64,000 nucleotides of DNA from Stratiolaelaps scimitus (Eukaryota; Arthropoda; Arachnida; Mesostigmata; Laelapidae). The DNA lies in contig JABWDB010000004.1 of assembly GCA_019614645.1 (NCBI GenBank), positions 15,004,001-15,068,000 of the forward strand, written 5' to 3'. How positions within the stretch are numbered: the stretch's first letter is position 1; each line of letters begins with the position of its first letter. Under the pieces are notes generated by a model, which was not told where the DNA came from, did no database searches, and saw only the letters and a list, made by a program, of their open reading frames with translations. A program made the translations under genes and the position numbers. Shown in pieces: positions 35,167 through 47,907 of this stretch.

Positions 35167-38100
35167 TTTGATATATTAAGAATACGATTATTCTTATGTT
35201 TAATGCACGGAAATGTTTCTTGTTTTGTTTTTGTAACACAAATTTCATTTCTCGTTATTCTATAGGCACCTTTACTCATACAGCTGTTATCTGGAATAAT
35301 CTCTGGAATGCTGTAACTTACAAGTCATAAAATAGATCGTCGTAAGATGGGTCTCATCAGGTGTCACCTACGGAAAATAACAGCAGCCCATATTTAGGTA
35401 TAGACATTAATTTCCATACATACAGCCTTTCGGTGATTATCATTCTATCAAAGAACGATAAGATCCAACGATGAGGATGATTGTACACCTTCTTAGAACC
35501 ATCTTCCAAGATATGCCACTTAACATAACGGCTAGCCAAACACAATCTTCTTTCTAGCTTGCAGTACGATTAATATCCATAGTATTTATTTAATATTATA
35601 TCTGTCATGAAAAAGTCTTTAAATACACAACAATCCGTTTAACACAAAACCGGCAAATATCTCCATACTTGAGAATTTCTACAACGGCGGAATCCCAGAT
35701 TTCTCTAGACGCCGCAGTAGATTCATCTTAATTGTTTCTACTGTTATTTTTCCCCTATGGAACCTTAACAAGAACTGTTCAACATCTGAGAGAGAATCTC
35801 AAATGTCGCGCTCCATTGTCTATCGAACGGAGTGTGTCTCGTGCCTATCAAACGTGATCACTACGTATGTCGTACTATTTATTATAACTTTCAACAAGAG
35901 CCAAAGACATAAATCCATGAATACTTCCACACACACAGATATACATATCTCTATGTATATAAATAATAGTATTATTTAGTATGTACATCTGTACTAGGTG
36001 ACATTTATCCCTTGCACAGAAATAGGTATGCTATAATCGATGCTGGATTCAAGACGTTCGAAAGTCTGCCGCATCGGAGACGCTGGGCAGAATTTATAAT
36101 GGCACCGATCATTAAATCGTTAAGCTCGCGAAAATACGTTTGTCCGAGTGTCCCACTTTGCTGAACTGGCCGGCATATCCCATTACACTGTTATGAGCCG
36201 GCTGGTTGGAGCGTCTGCGAGTGCGACTGATCGGATCGTGTGCTCTCCTTTAATTAGTTCCGTTTATATGACAGTAGCGAACGCCGGCCGTACGTGTCGT
36301 ACTTTCTCGCGACACGCCGATGCGAGCAGATAGAACTGAGCCGAGGGCGCGGAGCGGAAATGGCGTCTCTTGCTCGTGCCAATGGGAATTACGGCCACTA
36401 TTACTAACATAGCATCCACGTCATCATTATTATTGGGTAGTAAGTGCCGTGACGAGGAGCACAACGCCGAAGAAGCTGATGACCAACGGATAGACCATGA
36501 CGAGGTCTCGATCGCGAGTCCAGCACACGATACACGTCGTTCGAAGGCGGGCAGACTCGTAAGCGCTCCCGCACAGACACATGCATGCACATACTTGGCC
36601 TGATAGGCTAGAATTCGATGCCGTGCTAACTCAATTCAGGCAAATTGACGCCCTTCGAGCGTCGGACGCCTCGTGTGCTCCGCAGGCGTTGAGCGAAGGG
36701 AACGAAGCGGGAGGCTGTGGGGCTCGTGGACTAGCGTGTCGCTATTAAACCGAGAGAGTGAGAGAGAGAGCTCCCTAGGAGGAAGCAATCATTGGCTTCT
36801 AATCGGAGGCGACTTTCCATCGATAGAGCATAGCCGTCGTTATGTTGATCGCGTTGAGTTGATCGCGTAATGCCGGCAGCTGAAACCGATCATTTCTCGA
36901 TGACTTTCTTGAGACACTGCCTCCGCCAAGGGGTATCTGGGGGGATGCGGCGAACGGGATACCAGGACGGGATGACGTTTTGCAAGACTCTTGAGGCCAG
37001 TATGCTTGCACAGCTTTAAGCATTCGCTGCTCATGTCCGAAAATTCTACGGGTTCTGGAAGTGAAGTGGAAGTGCCCGTCACGACGGCGCGTCGAATGGG
37101 GGCTGGCCGGCTCATGTTACCCGAGCAATGTGAGGCCAGCTAGTCGGGCCTGGATCTTGTCCCTCACAGCGGTGCACTCTGGACGATATCGGTGTGTCAC
37201 TTCGAGAATATTTTTGTAGCGTCGCACCGAAGTCGATATTATCTGTTCATACAATGGCGGGACGTCCAGTCAGCTGCTTCATACTAATGACGAGTGGTGG
37301 CGAGTCCGCTAACGAACAAGGCGGGTAGTCTAGTCGTAGCCATTTCGCCTAGACTATTTAGGAACGGCGAAGTTCTCCCAGAGATACAATGGGTTTTTTT
37401 GGACACGAAACTGGAGACGCCTTGAGTTGCAAAATAGGCCAGCTCGCCGTCCTCAAAAAATCGAACGAAGACGGCGGTTTTCGAGAACGTTATTATTCTC
37501 GTCTGGTTTGCTCTCCATTTTCGGGATCTGAGTCTACGAAATCGTTTTAGGCCGAGGCAGGTCACCTCTACTACGAATGTTAAGGTGTTCGCGGTACCGT
37601 TACATTAATAATTGTACAACAAACTAATCGGACAAGCTTCACCGGCAGAGTAAAGGAATTAGTGAAGTCACAGTAAAGAAATAACCCTTTGTTGCAATAT
37701 ATTATAGTTGCTTGGTCGACGGTGTAAGTAACGTTACTTAAGTGAGCTGTGTATGGAACGCAATTCTCGTTGTGGGCAACCCAATCACTACGGGTATGTC
37801 TGTTCGGTTGATGGAATTGCTACTTTTTTCCATCAGCCCATTAGGGGGTCCCCAGTACAGGGTGATGTACCTATTTCATATATTTATCTCAAAGTTTTGT
37901 ATAGGCTTATATAATACTTCGATGGGTCGCCGATGTGATCAACTGGATGCTCAGAATATGCTCCCGAGCACAAAGAAGTGTAAATATGTTGGTGGTGATA
38001 TTTAGTTGTTGTACCCGCACAGACACCATCGATGAGAAGGCGTGATGGCAAGTATAGTAAGTTATCATACCTGCGCGTTCGTTCGTCCATTCGTTGGTCA

Positions 38101-39841
38101 ATGATTTACGGCCCCGAAAGAGAAGAACTCAACTCCCACAGGCCCTGAGGACTTCTCGAGCCTACAAGTCGCACAGGCTCGCCCGGGCTGGCTTCTGCTG
38201 ACCGTTCCCGTCCAAGTCCCGTTGAAGGAACGTCCAAGGCCCCCTCGCGAGGTAGCTTAGCCGGTCGACCAGAGGCAGTCGCGGTCGCGGCACAGCTGAA
38301 CTCGCTGTCCTAGAACGACTATGACTTCTGTAGGCGACGTAGGTGCAAGCAGAGCGAGAGTTCGAGGGAACAGAATAGGCGGTGTGCAGGCTGACTACTT
38401 CTCGGGGAAGATGATTGTAGTCGAGTCGAATCGAATCGAACCGGACCGGCTGACTATCTATCGGGAGTAGGAGGCGGAAAGAGGGTCGGCTAGGAGAGAA
38501 TTGGGTTACCGCTAACGCCGTCCGGTGCACCGTGCCCTGGCGCTCTCGCCCAGAACACAGAAGCAGCAAGGGACGAGCTCGCTCTCACTACTGCTCTACT
38601 TTACTACAACGACCACGACTACCCGAAGCTGGTGGCTGATCCAGAAGGTGCAGGGGTATAGGACTAGCAGGCTGGCGGGGCTATGGGATACCACCAACCT
38701 ACGGATTTTGCCAGCACCATCGTCGGCCTGCCTCAGTGGGGTTCTTGGGGGATTGCGAGTCGGGCGGGAGGCTAACGATGACTTCCTTTAATTGAGACGA
38801 CCGCCGTTCGCGGAGATCGATTGCCCGCTGCTATGCCGGCTGTTAGTGCTGCCGCCTCGATTCGCGTTGGTAGCGGTAACGGTGATGGTAGTGCTCCCGC
38901 TGTTTCGCTAAGAACAGAGACTGGTGGTGCTACCTCTTCGTCTGTTGGTCCGTCCTCTTCTACCCTCTAATGAGCATCACTATCGGTAGACCGACCTCGT
39001 CGCTCGACTCCGCACCGCGGACCCCCGTTGCACGGACTTCGTGCGAACATCGACACGCGGACGGTTGCGGCGCCAACGGCAGAAGCGGCAGTGCACGAAA
39101 CTGGCGGCTGTTGTGAGCCACCGGAGCGAAGATCGTCCGAGCTGAGTGAACAAGTGCAATTGCCAGACAATACAACAACACTGCCTTTACGAGTGCTGCT
39201 AGCACAATCATAAGCTGCAAGAAAGGTGCAGTAAGAATAATCATGTGCACGATAGAATGAATCGGCCCATTCAACAGTCGTTTCGATACGGGAGTAGAGA
39301 GATTCTGAAGGAATTCTAATGTGAATTACGGCCAGTTTAACTGGTGTACAACGGGGGCAACGTATCAACATTTCCGCTGCAATAGATGGTTATGAATGAT
39401 CTGGTCATGTTTCCGATACATCTCTTGACGTGTTGACTGCAATCGATCGTGTTACGATTGCGTTATGATTGTAATATACACTTCGAACACATTGTGACTA
39501 CAAACAATTGTTGCGATTGTTGGGACAGGTTATTATGATTATCATCGTTACCATAAACAGGCAAAATCATTGCAACTATAAATTCAGATTATGGCATCTG
39601 GGCCGGTAAACGAGCACTTTTAGCAAACGGCACCCTGCTGTCCTTAGGAGAAATTACCCTTGGAATGAGGCCATGACCATTATCTCATTATCCTCAGAGC
39701 GTTCATTCTTGTGCCTTACTGCCGGATCTCTCGAGTGGTCAAACCAAGTTGGAATTTCAACTACTTCAGCTTGAGAAAAATTCGCCGGCGAATGCCTCGA
39801 TTTACGAGCTCTGTGAGACTGATGTAATAGCTATCGATAAT

Positions 39842-39844
<3 letters not shown>

Positions 39845-39880
<36 letters not shown>
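39845..39880. repeat. (TA)n microsatellite
   Basis: Pure TA array of about 36 bases. Confidence 0.95.
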
Positions 39881-39881
<1 letters not shown>

Positions 39882-40120
39882 CGGGTGGATCTGCCACATA
39901 CTGAAATGTAGTAGTATCTGTGAATGATATAGAACAAATAGCTTTTTCAGGCAATTTTTTTTGCCAAAATGTGTGTGCACAAATGAGCAGTGCTGCATAA
40001 CAGACATAAGTAAGACTGTGATACAAATTATTGTTTGGCATTCGTTTATGTGTCTGGTAAGTCAAACTGCATGAATAGGACATGAGATGCCTTAGGTAGA
40101 AACTACAATGTTTTAAACAC

Positions 40121-40147
40121 TATTATTATTATTATTATTATTATTAT
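40121..40147. repeat. (TTA)n microsatellite
   Basis: Nine tandem ATT/TTA units. Confidence 0.95.
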
Positions 40148-41874
40148 GTGACAGAGAGCCATGGAAATACGAAACCTAAAACCACCCGAGTATAGCACCT
40201 AATCTAAGAAATGCATGAGGCGGTAAATTGATTTTGAAATACCTTCAGTGCGAAACGCTAACAAGCTTTCGGTACGCTTCATACCCAAGGAGCATTATGT
40301 GATCACTCCTTGTCGCGAGCATGCCTCAATTCGATACATACGTAGGGGGCTCATATGACATACAGTTATCGCCGAGAGGCAGCTCTGACTGTTCCCATTT
40401 GTGTTATTTACTACTACTACTGCTACTACGGCATTATGACCGCTAAACAGAGATAACGGATTCGACCAGCGCTGTTCTTATGTAAACCAAGATATATTAG
40501 CAGAGAAGCTCAACTAACGAGCGATAATATTGTATTTGTCAAAAATAGGGTACATTGATTAACGTCATCAGAGCCTACGGCAATTTTGTTTACATGTAGC
40601 ATCTGAATACCATAGAATCGTCTAAATATAACATTTCAACACATTTGCAAACGGCCCGAAAAGCTTGCGGCGATAATAGTCGCGCACAAAAGCACAATTC
40701 TCATTTAAAAAAAGAGTTGAATTCATAACGAATCAGCCTAACATCACATGGTCCCTCAGCATTTTCAGATGTAATATTTAAACGTGATAATAACAATAAT
40801 AATCGGCTAACATTCATAACTAACTAAAATGTATACGAATCAGTTATGAAACTACGTCATTCACAGAAGGATGTCTATTTATCTGTGCGGAATTTTTCTC
40901 GGCTAAATGTCCTAAGCAAGTGCAACGCATTCAATCTACTAGACGACAAAATGCTTAAGCTTCAAGGGGATCAGTGAACTTCTCTCGACCTGGGAACGCT
41001 GCTCCGGTTCGTAGATAACGCCAAAATCACGCTAAAAATTAATTATGCGAGCTGCCGTATGACCCTGACTGTTGTCTCGAAGTCGAAACTATTGAACGAT
41101 TGTCGGCACGTGGCATGATCGCTGCTAGTGACAATCATATGAGCCATGTCTACCAAGCCCATTATGATATGGTATTGATCCACATTGTCCGAGACGCATA
41201 TTAATCTTTGTGGTTCAGTCAACTTCACGTAAATGGTAGTCTTCGTCGCAGGCGAGCCCATTGACTCATATGGTGACCGTCCGCGGGACGAACCAGTCAC
41301 AGTTAACAGTACACACCGAATATTGCATAACCATTTGTCGACAAAGCTCATATGGCTGACGGTATACTTAATAATGAATGGCAAAAATCGATTTTAATAT
41401 TACAGCTCCGGTGTGACTGTTCTGTAACCGACGAAGCAGTAGAACAAAATCACGACATCGAAGGCTGAGTGTGCTTTTTCGACGGAGACATCACCCGACC
41501 ATTTGGACTATGAAATTAATGACGAATGAAGCGCAATACAATGTTATAGCAGTGTTTTCCGAGCTGCATGTCGTCGCCTCCTCGACCGAGGGATAATAAG
41601 TAGAACAATACACAATTTATGAAACACAATAATATCGACATATGCCTTGCAATCCTAATGACAGTCGAACTAAGGACAGTTGATTGACGCCTCTGTTTGC
41701 AATTCCCTCGAATAAATCAACTAACATTGAACATTACGAGCATGTGTCGGCGCCATATTAATACAATACCAAGTTTGGTTAATTACATCACCTTCGTTAT
41801 CATAAAAACAACAGTACAAATGACAGGCAGCGCCCGCAAAAAAATATATATATATATATCTAACAGTTTTTCGG

Positions 41875-41913
41875 GCTGACCCTCAGCTGTTCCCCTATCT
41901 GACAGGCCTCAGC
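41875..41913 (-). repeat. 39-bp dispersed repeat, copy 1
   Basis: Matches 49033-49071 at 37 of 39 positions; the only differences are CT versus GC at positions 27-28. Its ends, GCTGA and TCAGC, are complementary. It lies between (TA)n arrays (about 41844-41859 and 41912-41929), and no clean target duplication can be read because of the TA tracts. Strand is set by analogy with copy 2, whose poly-A tail is on the minus strand. Confidence 0.8.
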
Positions 41914-43793
41914 ATATATATATATATGCTCCATACATTAATAGCGATTATGAACACACAAAACTTAATGATAGTACCTTATAGTACCGAAACACAGGTG
42001 GCTGCTGATTGAGGATTACGTAGAGATCTGTGGATGAGCATTAACTGTACAAAATTACACGTTGCTCAATATGATTGACTTAAAATGAAGATAATTTTCG
42101 TCTAGGCCATTAAGATTGACAGGTTATATGGGAGCACCCCTCATTGACGCAACTTGAGAAGCTCGACCGATTAAAGCCAGCCTATCTGAAACGAGTATTG
42201 GGCCTGCACTGCTCGGCACATAACAAGCTCGTCTATTTGCTATGTGTGACACTCCTCTCCTCATCGAGGAATTGAAGCGAAGATTCAAACTCCCCAGCTC
42301 CCCCGCGTGTATCAAGAGTTCATTCAAAAGTGGGAAGAGAAAATGGCTGATATCGACCCTGACTTCTATAGCACAGGAGCCATAACGAACGATGCATGGA
42401 ACGATTGTGCCGGACAAGCGGTTTCCATACCGCCTGCAACACTTGCGTGTGTTCTAAATGCTAGGAGCCATGTTAAAAATATCATGCAGCATCTTGTCCT
42501 CTAATCCCGTCGTTAGGTAGCATTTCGAGATAACCTTCATTCAGAAAGGTTTTCGAAATATATATATATATATATATGACTGTTGAATTTGTTATTGTGG
42601 GTGAGCTGTTATAAAATGATGATAAAAAGGATGACTGAAATAGAATAAATATCTCTGTTAAAATTAAGATTGACACACTTTTTACAATGAGGACACCTCT
42701 CAAAAAGATTTATTTGCCTGATCAGATCATTTGTAAGGCGACGCAAAATAGTCACTTTCCAGAAGGAGTGTCTTCAGTTCCGTCCATAATTCGTATTTCG
42801 CCTGAGCCATTTCTATTTTAGATCTGAAAATCGTTGTACGACACTTTTTCTATGGAGGTCCCTTGTATCGGTCTTTGTATAAACTTTTACCTGGCTTCAC
42901 AAGCGTAGTGCTAATTTCAGGCTTCACCAATTGTTCGATGTGAAGATAACGGTATTTACAAATGACTCCATGGGAATGATATGGTCCTTCTAGAAAGTCT
43001 TCTTTTCACGACACTCCGTATAGAAAAGGTATCATTTTCCTCATTCAAGTAGTTGCGACGTAGAAATCATACGAACTTTTGTTGGGCAACACGCCGAACT
43101 ACAAAATCGTCAAGTAAGTTTGAATGTGGGACAGTCGAGTAAATGTGAAATCATGGTCATTAGCTTTATATAAAATAATTTTTCTGTTAATTGTGTCAAG
43201 TAGAGGAAAAGAAACGCGACTAGGTCCAAGTTCTCAGCATAACTCACTTTGGACGTGCATAAAATTATGTATATGTATTTATGAGAATTCACACCAGCTG
43301 AGTTCAACGCGCGATGCCATTACGAGCTATCGACCATTAAAAGTTGACCTGTATAGCCAAGGCCGACAAGTGTGTTCCGTAAGCCTTACCCCAGAGGATT
43401 AGTGCTAAAGGACCCAGACCAAAGTATAACATTGCACATAGATGTCGAATCCAATGCTTTTTGATTCTTCGGTTATTACGGCAGCTTGTTTTACCTTGCC
43501 ATGCTCAACCCGTCGGTGTTCGCCAATTAGTCAGCCCCCACCAACCGGCCACCATCGTGCCGTAATCTCCGCTTTCAACAGAGACCATTGTGATAAAACT
43601 CATGTCTACCCATGTGTGCTTTATAACACATCGAGATTCATGACGTTCATTGCTCTATATTCTAACAGTATGTCACGACCAAGGCAATCGCGTTCGATTA
43701 GCCGAAAGAAGTATTTGTCCGGTTTTTGTTTGTAAATGGCCAAAAAGCTGTTTACTAGTAGAGACAATAATATCCACCCACGCGAATGAGGTG
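41914..43793. other. Stretch with an uncharacterised 80-codon open segment
   Basis: (TA)n at 41914-41929 and 42558-42577. A plus-strand frame open from 42250 to a stop at 42504 contains Trp-Glu-Glu-Lys-Met and Asp-Ile-Asp-Pro-Asp-Phe-Tyr and is preceded by a pyrimidine-rich stretch ending in AG at 42268, so it could be an exon or a relic. No family is recognised, and a minus-strand frame overlaps it. Confidence 0.3.
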
Positions 43794-44034
43794 ATGCCTA
43801 AAATTCACCTCAATGTTGTAGCGCTGTCTGATATAGCAATCATATGTGACGATTCTAATAACCACCCATATCGAATATTCGTACATGATCATTGTGTGCG
43901 ATCTGATATGCGAGAATGGCATTCGACCAAAACGCCGAATTTTTACTTTGAATTTCGCACGAGACTCTTGTCAATCGAGACGCATCTATGCGAAATGTAT
44001 CGCGCAGAGTGACCCCAGAACGACATGTCGGAGA
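43794..44034 (+). pseudogene. Possible remnant of a zona-pellucida (ZP) domain C-terminal half
   Basis: A plus-strand frame contains, in order, a hydrophobic beta-strand-like stretch, a Cys...Pro-Tyr-Arg-Ile...His-Cys unit (Cys to Cys 17 residues), then Phe-Tyr-Phe-Glu-Phe followed 12 residues after its last Phe by a Cys. A stop falls at 44010, but one base over the frame continues as Asp-Pro-Arg-Thr-Thr-Cys. The order and spacing follow the ZP-C pattern of extracellular filament-forming proteins (paired Cys, Phe-rich strand, Cys, then a Cys-terminated tail). One expected Cys is missing and the frame is broken, so it would be a pseudogene or contain a sequence error. No upstream ZP-N half was found. 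Chance resemblance is a real possibility. Confidence 0.25.
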
Positions 44035-44282
44035 ATTTATTTATATACTGAGCATTTTAAAGGGGCCTTTGGAGTTGATGTATTCAGCGTATTGAAAATC
44101 GTCGGCTTGCAACTGCCCATCAGCTATGTCATAGGGTTAAACGTATTCTACGCAGTGATTCCGGTCTCCGCTAACACGCAATTCCCTTCGCTGTTTTCTG
44201 CTAGCTTTGTAACCTTCCAGTCCTCCGCCCCCCAAAAACAGAATAGAGATTTAAAGCATTTGGATATGTTTCAGGCAATACT

Positions 44283-44317
44283 TGTCACACTGGGGATCGA
44301 TGATCCCCAGTGTGACA
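44283..44317. repeat. Perfect 16-bp inverted repeat with 3-base loop
   Basis: The arms at 44283-44298 and 44302-44317 are exact reverse complements, separated by GAT. Pairing stops immediately outside, so it is not a long pre-miRNA-like hairpin. It could be a cruciform site, a binding site for a dimeric protein or a palindromic relic. Confidence 0.95.
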
Positions 44318-46690
44318 CATCCGAGCGACACAATGGATGAGTAAATATGTATTGAACAAGCCTCATTTCCTTGAATTCCTTGTTCATCACACCAACTCTC
44401 ACTGTACCCCTGTAGCGTAAAACTGACGAGCTTATCACAAGGGTTGCTATTTCGAGTGGCGTTTGGTTTGCGCACCGATGATGCATTGCGCGAGAATATA
44501 TCAAGCAATTCCAAAAGCATACCACCCACTTTGGTGATGCTGATTGTAGCGATCACTAGCTGCTCCTGCCGCCCCCGCAACCGCAAGTCGGTCAGTTCGA
44601 ACATGAATCATATGTCGGTCAATGATATGCCCTCACGGACACCCTCATAGTCGGTGACGGCAAACACTAGGTATACTTCCGCGCGCGACTCGTAATAATC
44701 GTTGTTGTGCTTGCTACCTCTCTGGATATATATATATATATATATGTATCAGTTTGAAGTTCGGCGTGACGGTGTCGCCGCGATAGCCACCGCGACGACA
44801 GCTTCACCAGCAGGGCGATCGCATCGCTGTTCGATGATGGAATTCGATTGCGATGGTCGGTACCGAGCGGGTCCAGGCTGTGCTACGCTAGTTACTCAAC
44901 CCCAGAGAGCAGCGTGACCAGCACACGTCCACATTACCACCGTATCAGCACGCGCTATGAATTTGGCTCTTATTTCGATTACACACGGGTCCACACTCTT
45001 ACGCGCTGCTCTGCCCTGTCGTCTAACCACTCGACGCCCTGATCCATCCCCCAAATCGCCCTGCGCGCACCCCGTATCTGATCTGACCACCATAGCAGTG
45101 GTAAGCATTGGCAACAACAAACTGCGTGGACAACGGCAGGAGCGGCACTCGGATTAAACGAATTTTGTCCACGCTCATATAGAGCTGTGGCCGTTTGTGT
45201 GAGTGCATATGGGTGTCCGAACGAACACGTGGCTAAGCTCTCATCCGTAGCTGAGCTGGGCTAACAGCCCAACGCATCAGTGTGCCCGTTAAGGTGTGGC
45301 GTGGGGTAGTGGCAAATCGGCCACGACCACCCGCTTTCAGGCCGTGTCGTTCTGTCGCTACATATGAATGTATGTATTGATCATGGACGACGCGGGCGCG
45401 CTACAACGTCTGCGGATGCGGCTTCAGACGAATACTGTTTGGATTGATCCGGTCGCCATTGCCGTCGGCCGCCGGATTGTGCAACAAAATCGCTGTCCAA
45501 CACCAGTTCTCGTTCGTTGGCTAAACGGCGAATGTAAAAAACGAGCACGGCCGTCGCTCAATCTGGAATTATTGGCTGGCGGTGCAACGTCGCGCAACAA
45601 AGCTCGAGGTTTTGGGTACGGGGTTGTCGACGTGATCATTAGTCATTGAGCGCATCACCGTCCACGATAGGTTGGCGTTGGCGGTGGCGCTCTTCCGAGA
45701 TATCGAAAAGATAGAATCAGTGAAATATAGGGAACGCTATAGCAGAACCATATGTGTATGATATTGTCGATAGCATAGGCATTGATTGTTGGCTCACATA
45801 ATCTCGCCCAACGTGTTAACGATGATCGGGTCATCTTGCGCCATCAATATCGTATCTATGTATGTCAATGACAATATGGAATACAATCCCACTCGCTTGG
45901 CTGCGCAATCTATAGAAGGCTGCAATGGGAAGTGGTGAACTTACGGCCACTGCTGATAACCCTCTGATTTGCCGTAATCATTTCGTATCGTATGTCGCGA
46001 ACTATTTACGAATTTCTTTGAGGAAGTCAGATGATTCTCCCAGTTGCAGGGTTGAGGTCTCTGTCTCCCTACAAGTTGAGCTCTCTGTAAAGTGAAATGG
46101 AGACGAAATGCGGTAGTTATCACTCTGTAACAGGAAAAAAATCTATATATATGTACCGCAAACATGCATGTATAATATATAGTTATTATGAAGTTCAGTC
46201 AGATTCAATTACAGACAAGCAGGCCAACGATGGTATTACGCTCTTAGAAACCTCCTGTCTTGATAGATTTCGCCAGGACTCCTTCAGACACTGACGAGTT
46301 TGATCGATTAGAGTTAGATTACTAAACGGGGTTACACGAGTGGAGCTGGGATTGGGTAAGCGTATGACGAGCATTTCGATTCGGCGGAATTAAATTCTAG
46401 GTAGGCTGCGATCTCTCGATAACAGTGGGTGCCCTGGTCAATTAACGAGAAAATGATCAACGTGTGCTCATTGGCTTGTAGCAGCATAGATCGTAAGCCT
46501 GTCTAGGATCACAGCTGTTGCGTATCATCTAGTAGTACATCTAGTAGATAGTAAACGTCGCACAATAGCGCCACCATAGCTTACGCGAGAGTAATAAGCA
46601 ACATGACTCCCGTAGCGAACCTAAACATTTCGAACTGGTTCAACTGCTAACGCATATCTCCTCTCGGGAATGACCTGGGAAGCGAACGAC

Positions 46691-46725
46691 ACCGCGCCCA
46701 ATCGTTACCCGTGATTGGGCGCGGT
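46691..46725. repeat. Perfect 13-bp GC-rich inverted repeat with 9-base loop
   Basis: The arms at 46691-46703 and 46713-46725 are exact reverse complements (ACCGCGCCCAATC and its complement). The GC-rich stem stands out in AT-rich surroundings. The stem includes GATTGGG/CCCAATC, an inverted CCAAT-like core on each arm. Confidence 0.95.
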
Positions 46726-47704
46726 TCCGGTGCGATCCATACAACACCCACGCAATTGAGGAGCGTACGTCACGGTATATCTAAATAGACGGAGCACTTC
46801 GGAGGCTGAGCCGCTGAACCGAGTCGGGGCAGTGGCAGCCAAACGACCAGTAATAGCTGTTGTTTCAAAATACCTGTGATCAATTAGAATCTTAAATGGG
46901 ATCATCGTAACATGAGATCACAATGTGCCGCCCATGGAATCATCAGGAGATCTAACGAACCCGTGACACGTGATCTCTTCTATACGGGACGAAGTCGTAA
47001 TGTAATAATCAATTATACGAAGCCCCTTGTCTAGCATGCAGTCTACTGTTGTTAAACTTTCGGGCAGTGCATACAGTTTTTACGATTTTTTTTGTTCAAA
47101 TTAGACCTTAACATCAATTCGCGACCCATTGTGCATAGCGGTCACACTTGCCAAAATCGAAATGATACTATTCCATAATACCAAATATAAAGGAAACCCG
47201 AGGTATACCGGTAAACTACAAATATACAAAGCCAATACAAAACGCTCACTAGACCAGTACTTTTTTGTTCCAATCAATACTTTCATATAGTATCGTTATG
47301 TGGCGGTTCAATAACATGCGTAATTTACAATAGTTTGGATTTAGCCCAATCAGAACAATTTTCTACCTATCTTGAAATGTCATGAATTCCTTCTCCGGTG
47401 CGACACAATCGACAATTGTGAGGTTCTTCGCGAACCACGCCGGGGAAAGAACTCGAAAGGCGTTGGTTGTCGCTATCACAAGTGACAAATCCCGGACGCT
47501 GTTCTTACCTAGACCAATCAGCTCAATCTGAAATTCAAACTCGATTCTGAAAGCCTGTCTTCCACCGCTTGTGGAATCACAATTCATTGGGTGAAAATCA
47601 GAGCACGCTATATTTCAATTCTCGACAGAATAAATAGAACGTTTCTAAGGTTAGTGTCGGGACTTAAACGGATACGCGGAATCGTCTTGTTTATTTACTG
47701 GCAG

Positions 47705-47907
47705 GGACACCCATTTTGGTCGAAGATATTAATGTAATATACAATCTTCCAGAGACGGTACTATACCGAATCCTTCGTCGAGTCGCACCAGCGGAAGATA
47801 GCGAAAGCGAGCCTTGTATACTTTATCATACCGACGAGGATAGACCGCTCTTGGGAATTCCCGAGCAAATCAGACCGCCATTTTATAACCAGCTGTTATA
47901 TCATTAG
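47705..47907 (+). CDS. Candidate terminal exon of unknown gene (weak)
   Basis: A good acceptor (pyrimidine-rich tract ending in GGCAG at 47704) is followed by 66 codons of ordinary protein-like composition ending in TAG at 47905. The segment Asn-Leu-Pro-Glu-Thr-Val-Leu-Tyr-Arg-Ile-Leu vaguely resembles the start of an F-box, but not enough to name it. The splice would be phase 1. No upstream donor exon was identified and no AATAAA follows closely, so it could be a relic or chance. Confidence 0.22.

Larger units (their letters stand above)
34847..41874. other. 3' region of the exchanger gene, then a stretch without a supported gene
   Basis: About the first 330 bases are the likely 3' untranslated region. 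Beyond it, AT-rich DNA alternates with moderately GC-rich DNA at 36.1-37.1 kb and 38.1-39.3 kb. (TA)n is present at 39845-39880 and (TTA)n at 40121-40147. Open frames are short or antisense to each other, with no recognisable domain. Confidence 0.45.
44035..47704. other. Stretch without a firmly supported gene
   Basis: It includes two perfect hairpins (44283-44317 and 46691-46725) and a (TA)n array at 44726-44745. A plus-strand frame ending at 44650 has a short hydrophobic segment followed by Arg-Pro-Arg-Asn-Arg-Lys, like a membrane anchor with a basic stop-transfer. A 93-codon frame at 45368-45649 is GC-rich and Arg-rich, with no recognised domain. Confidence 0.35.
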
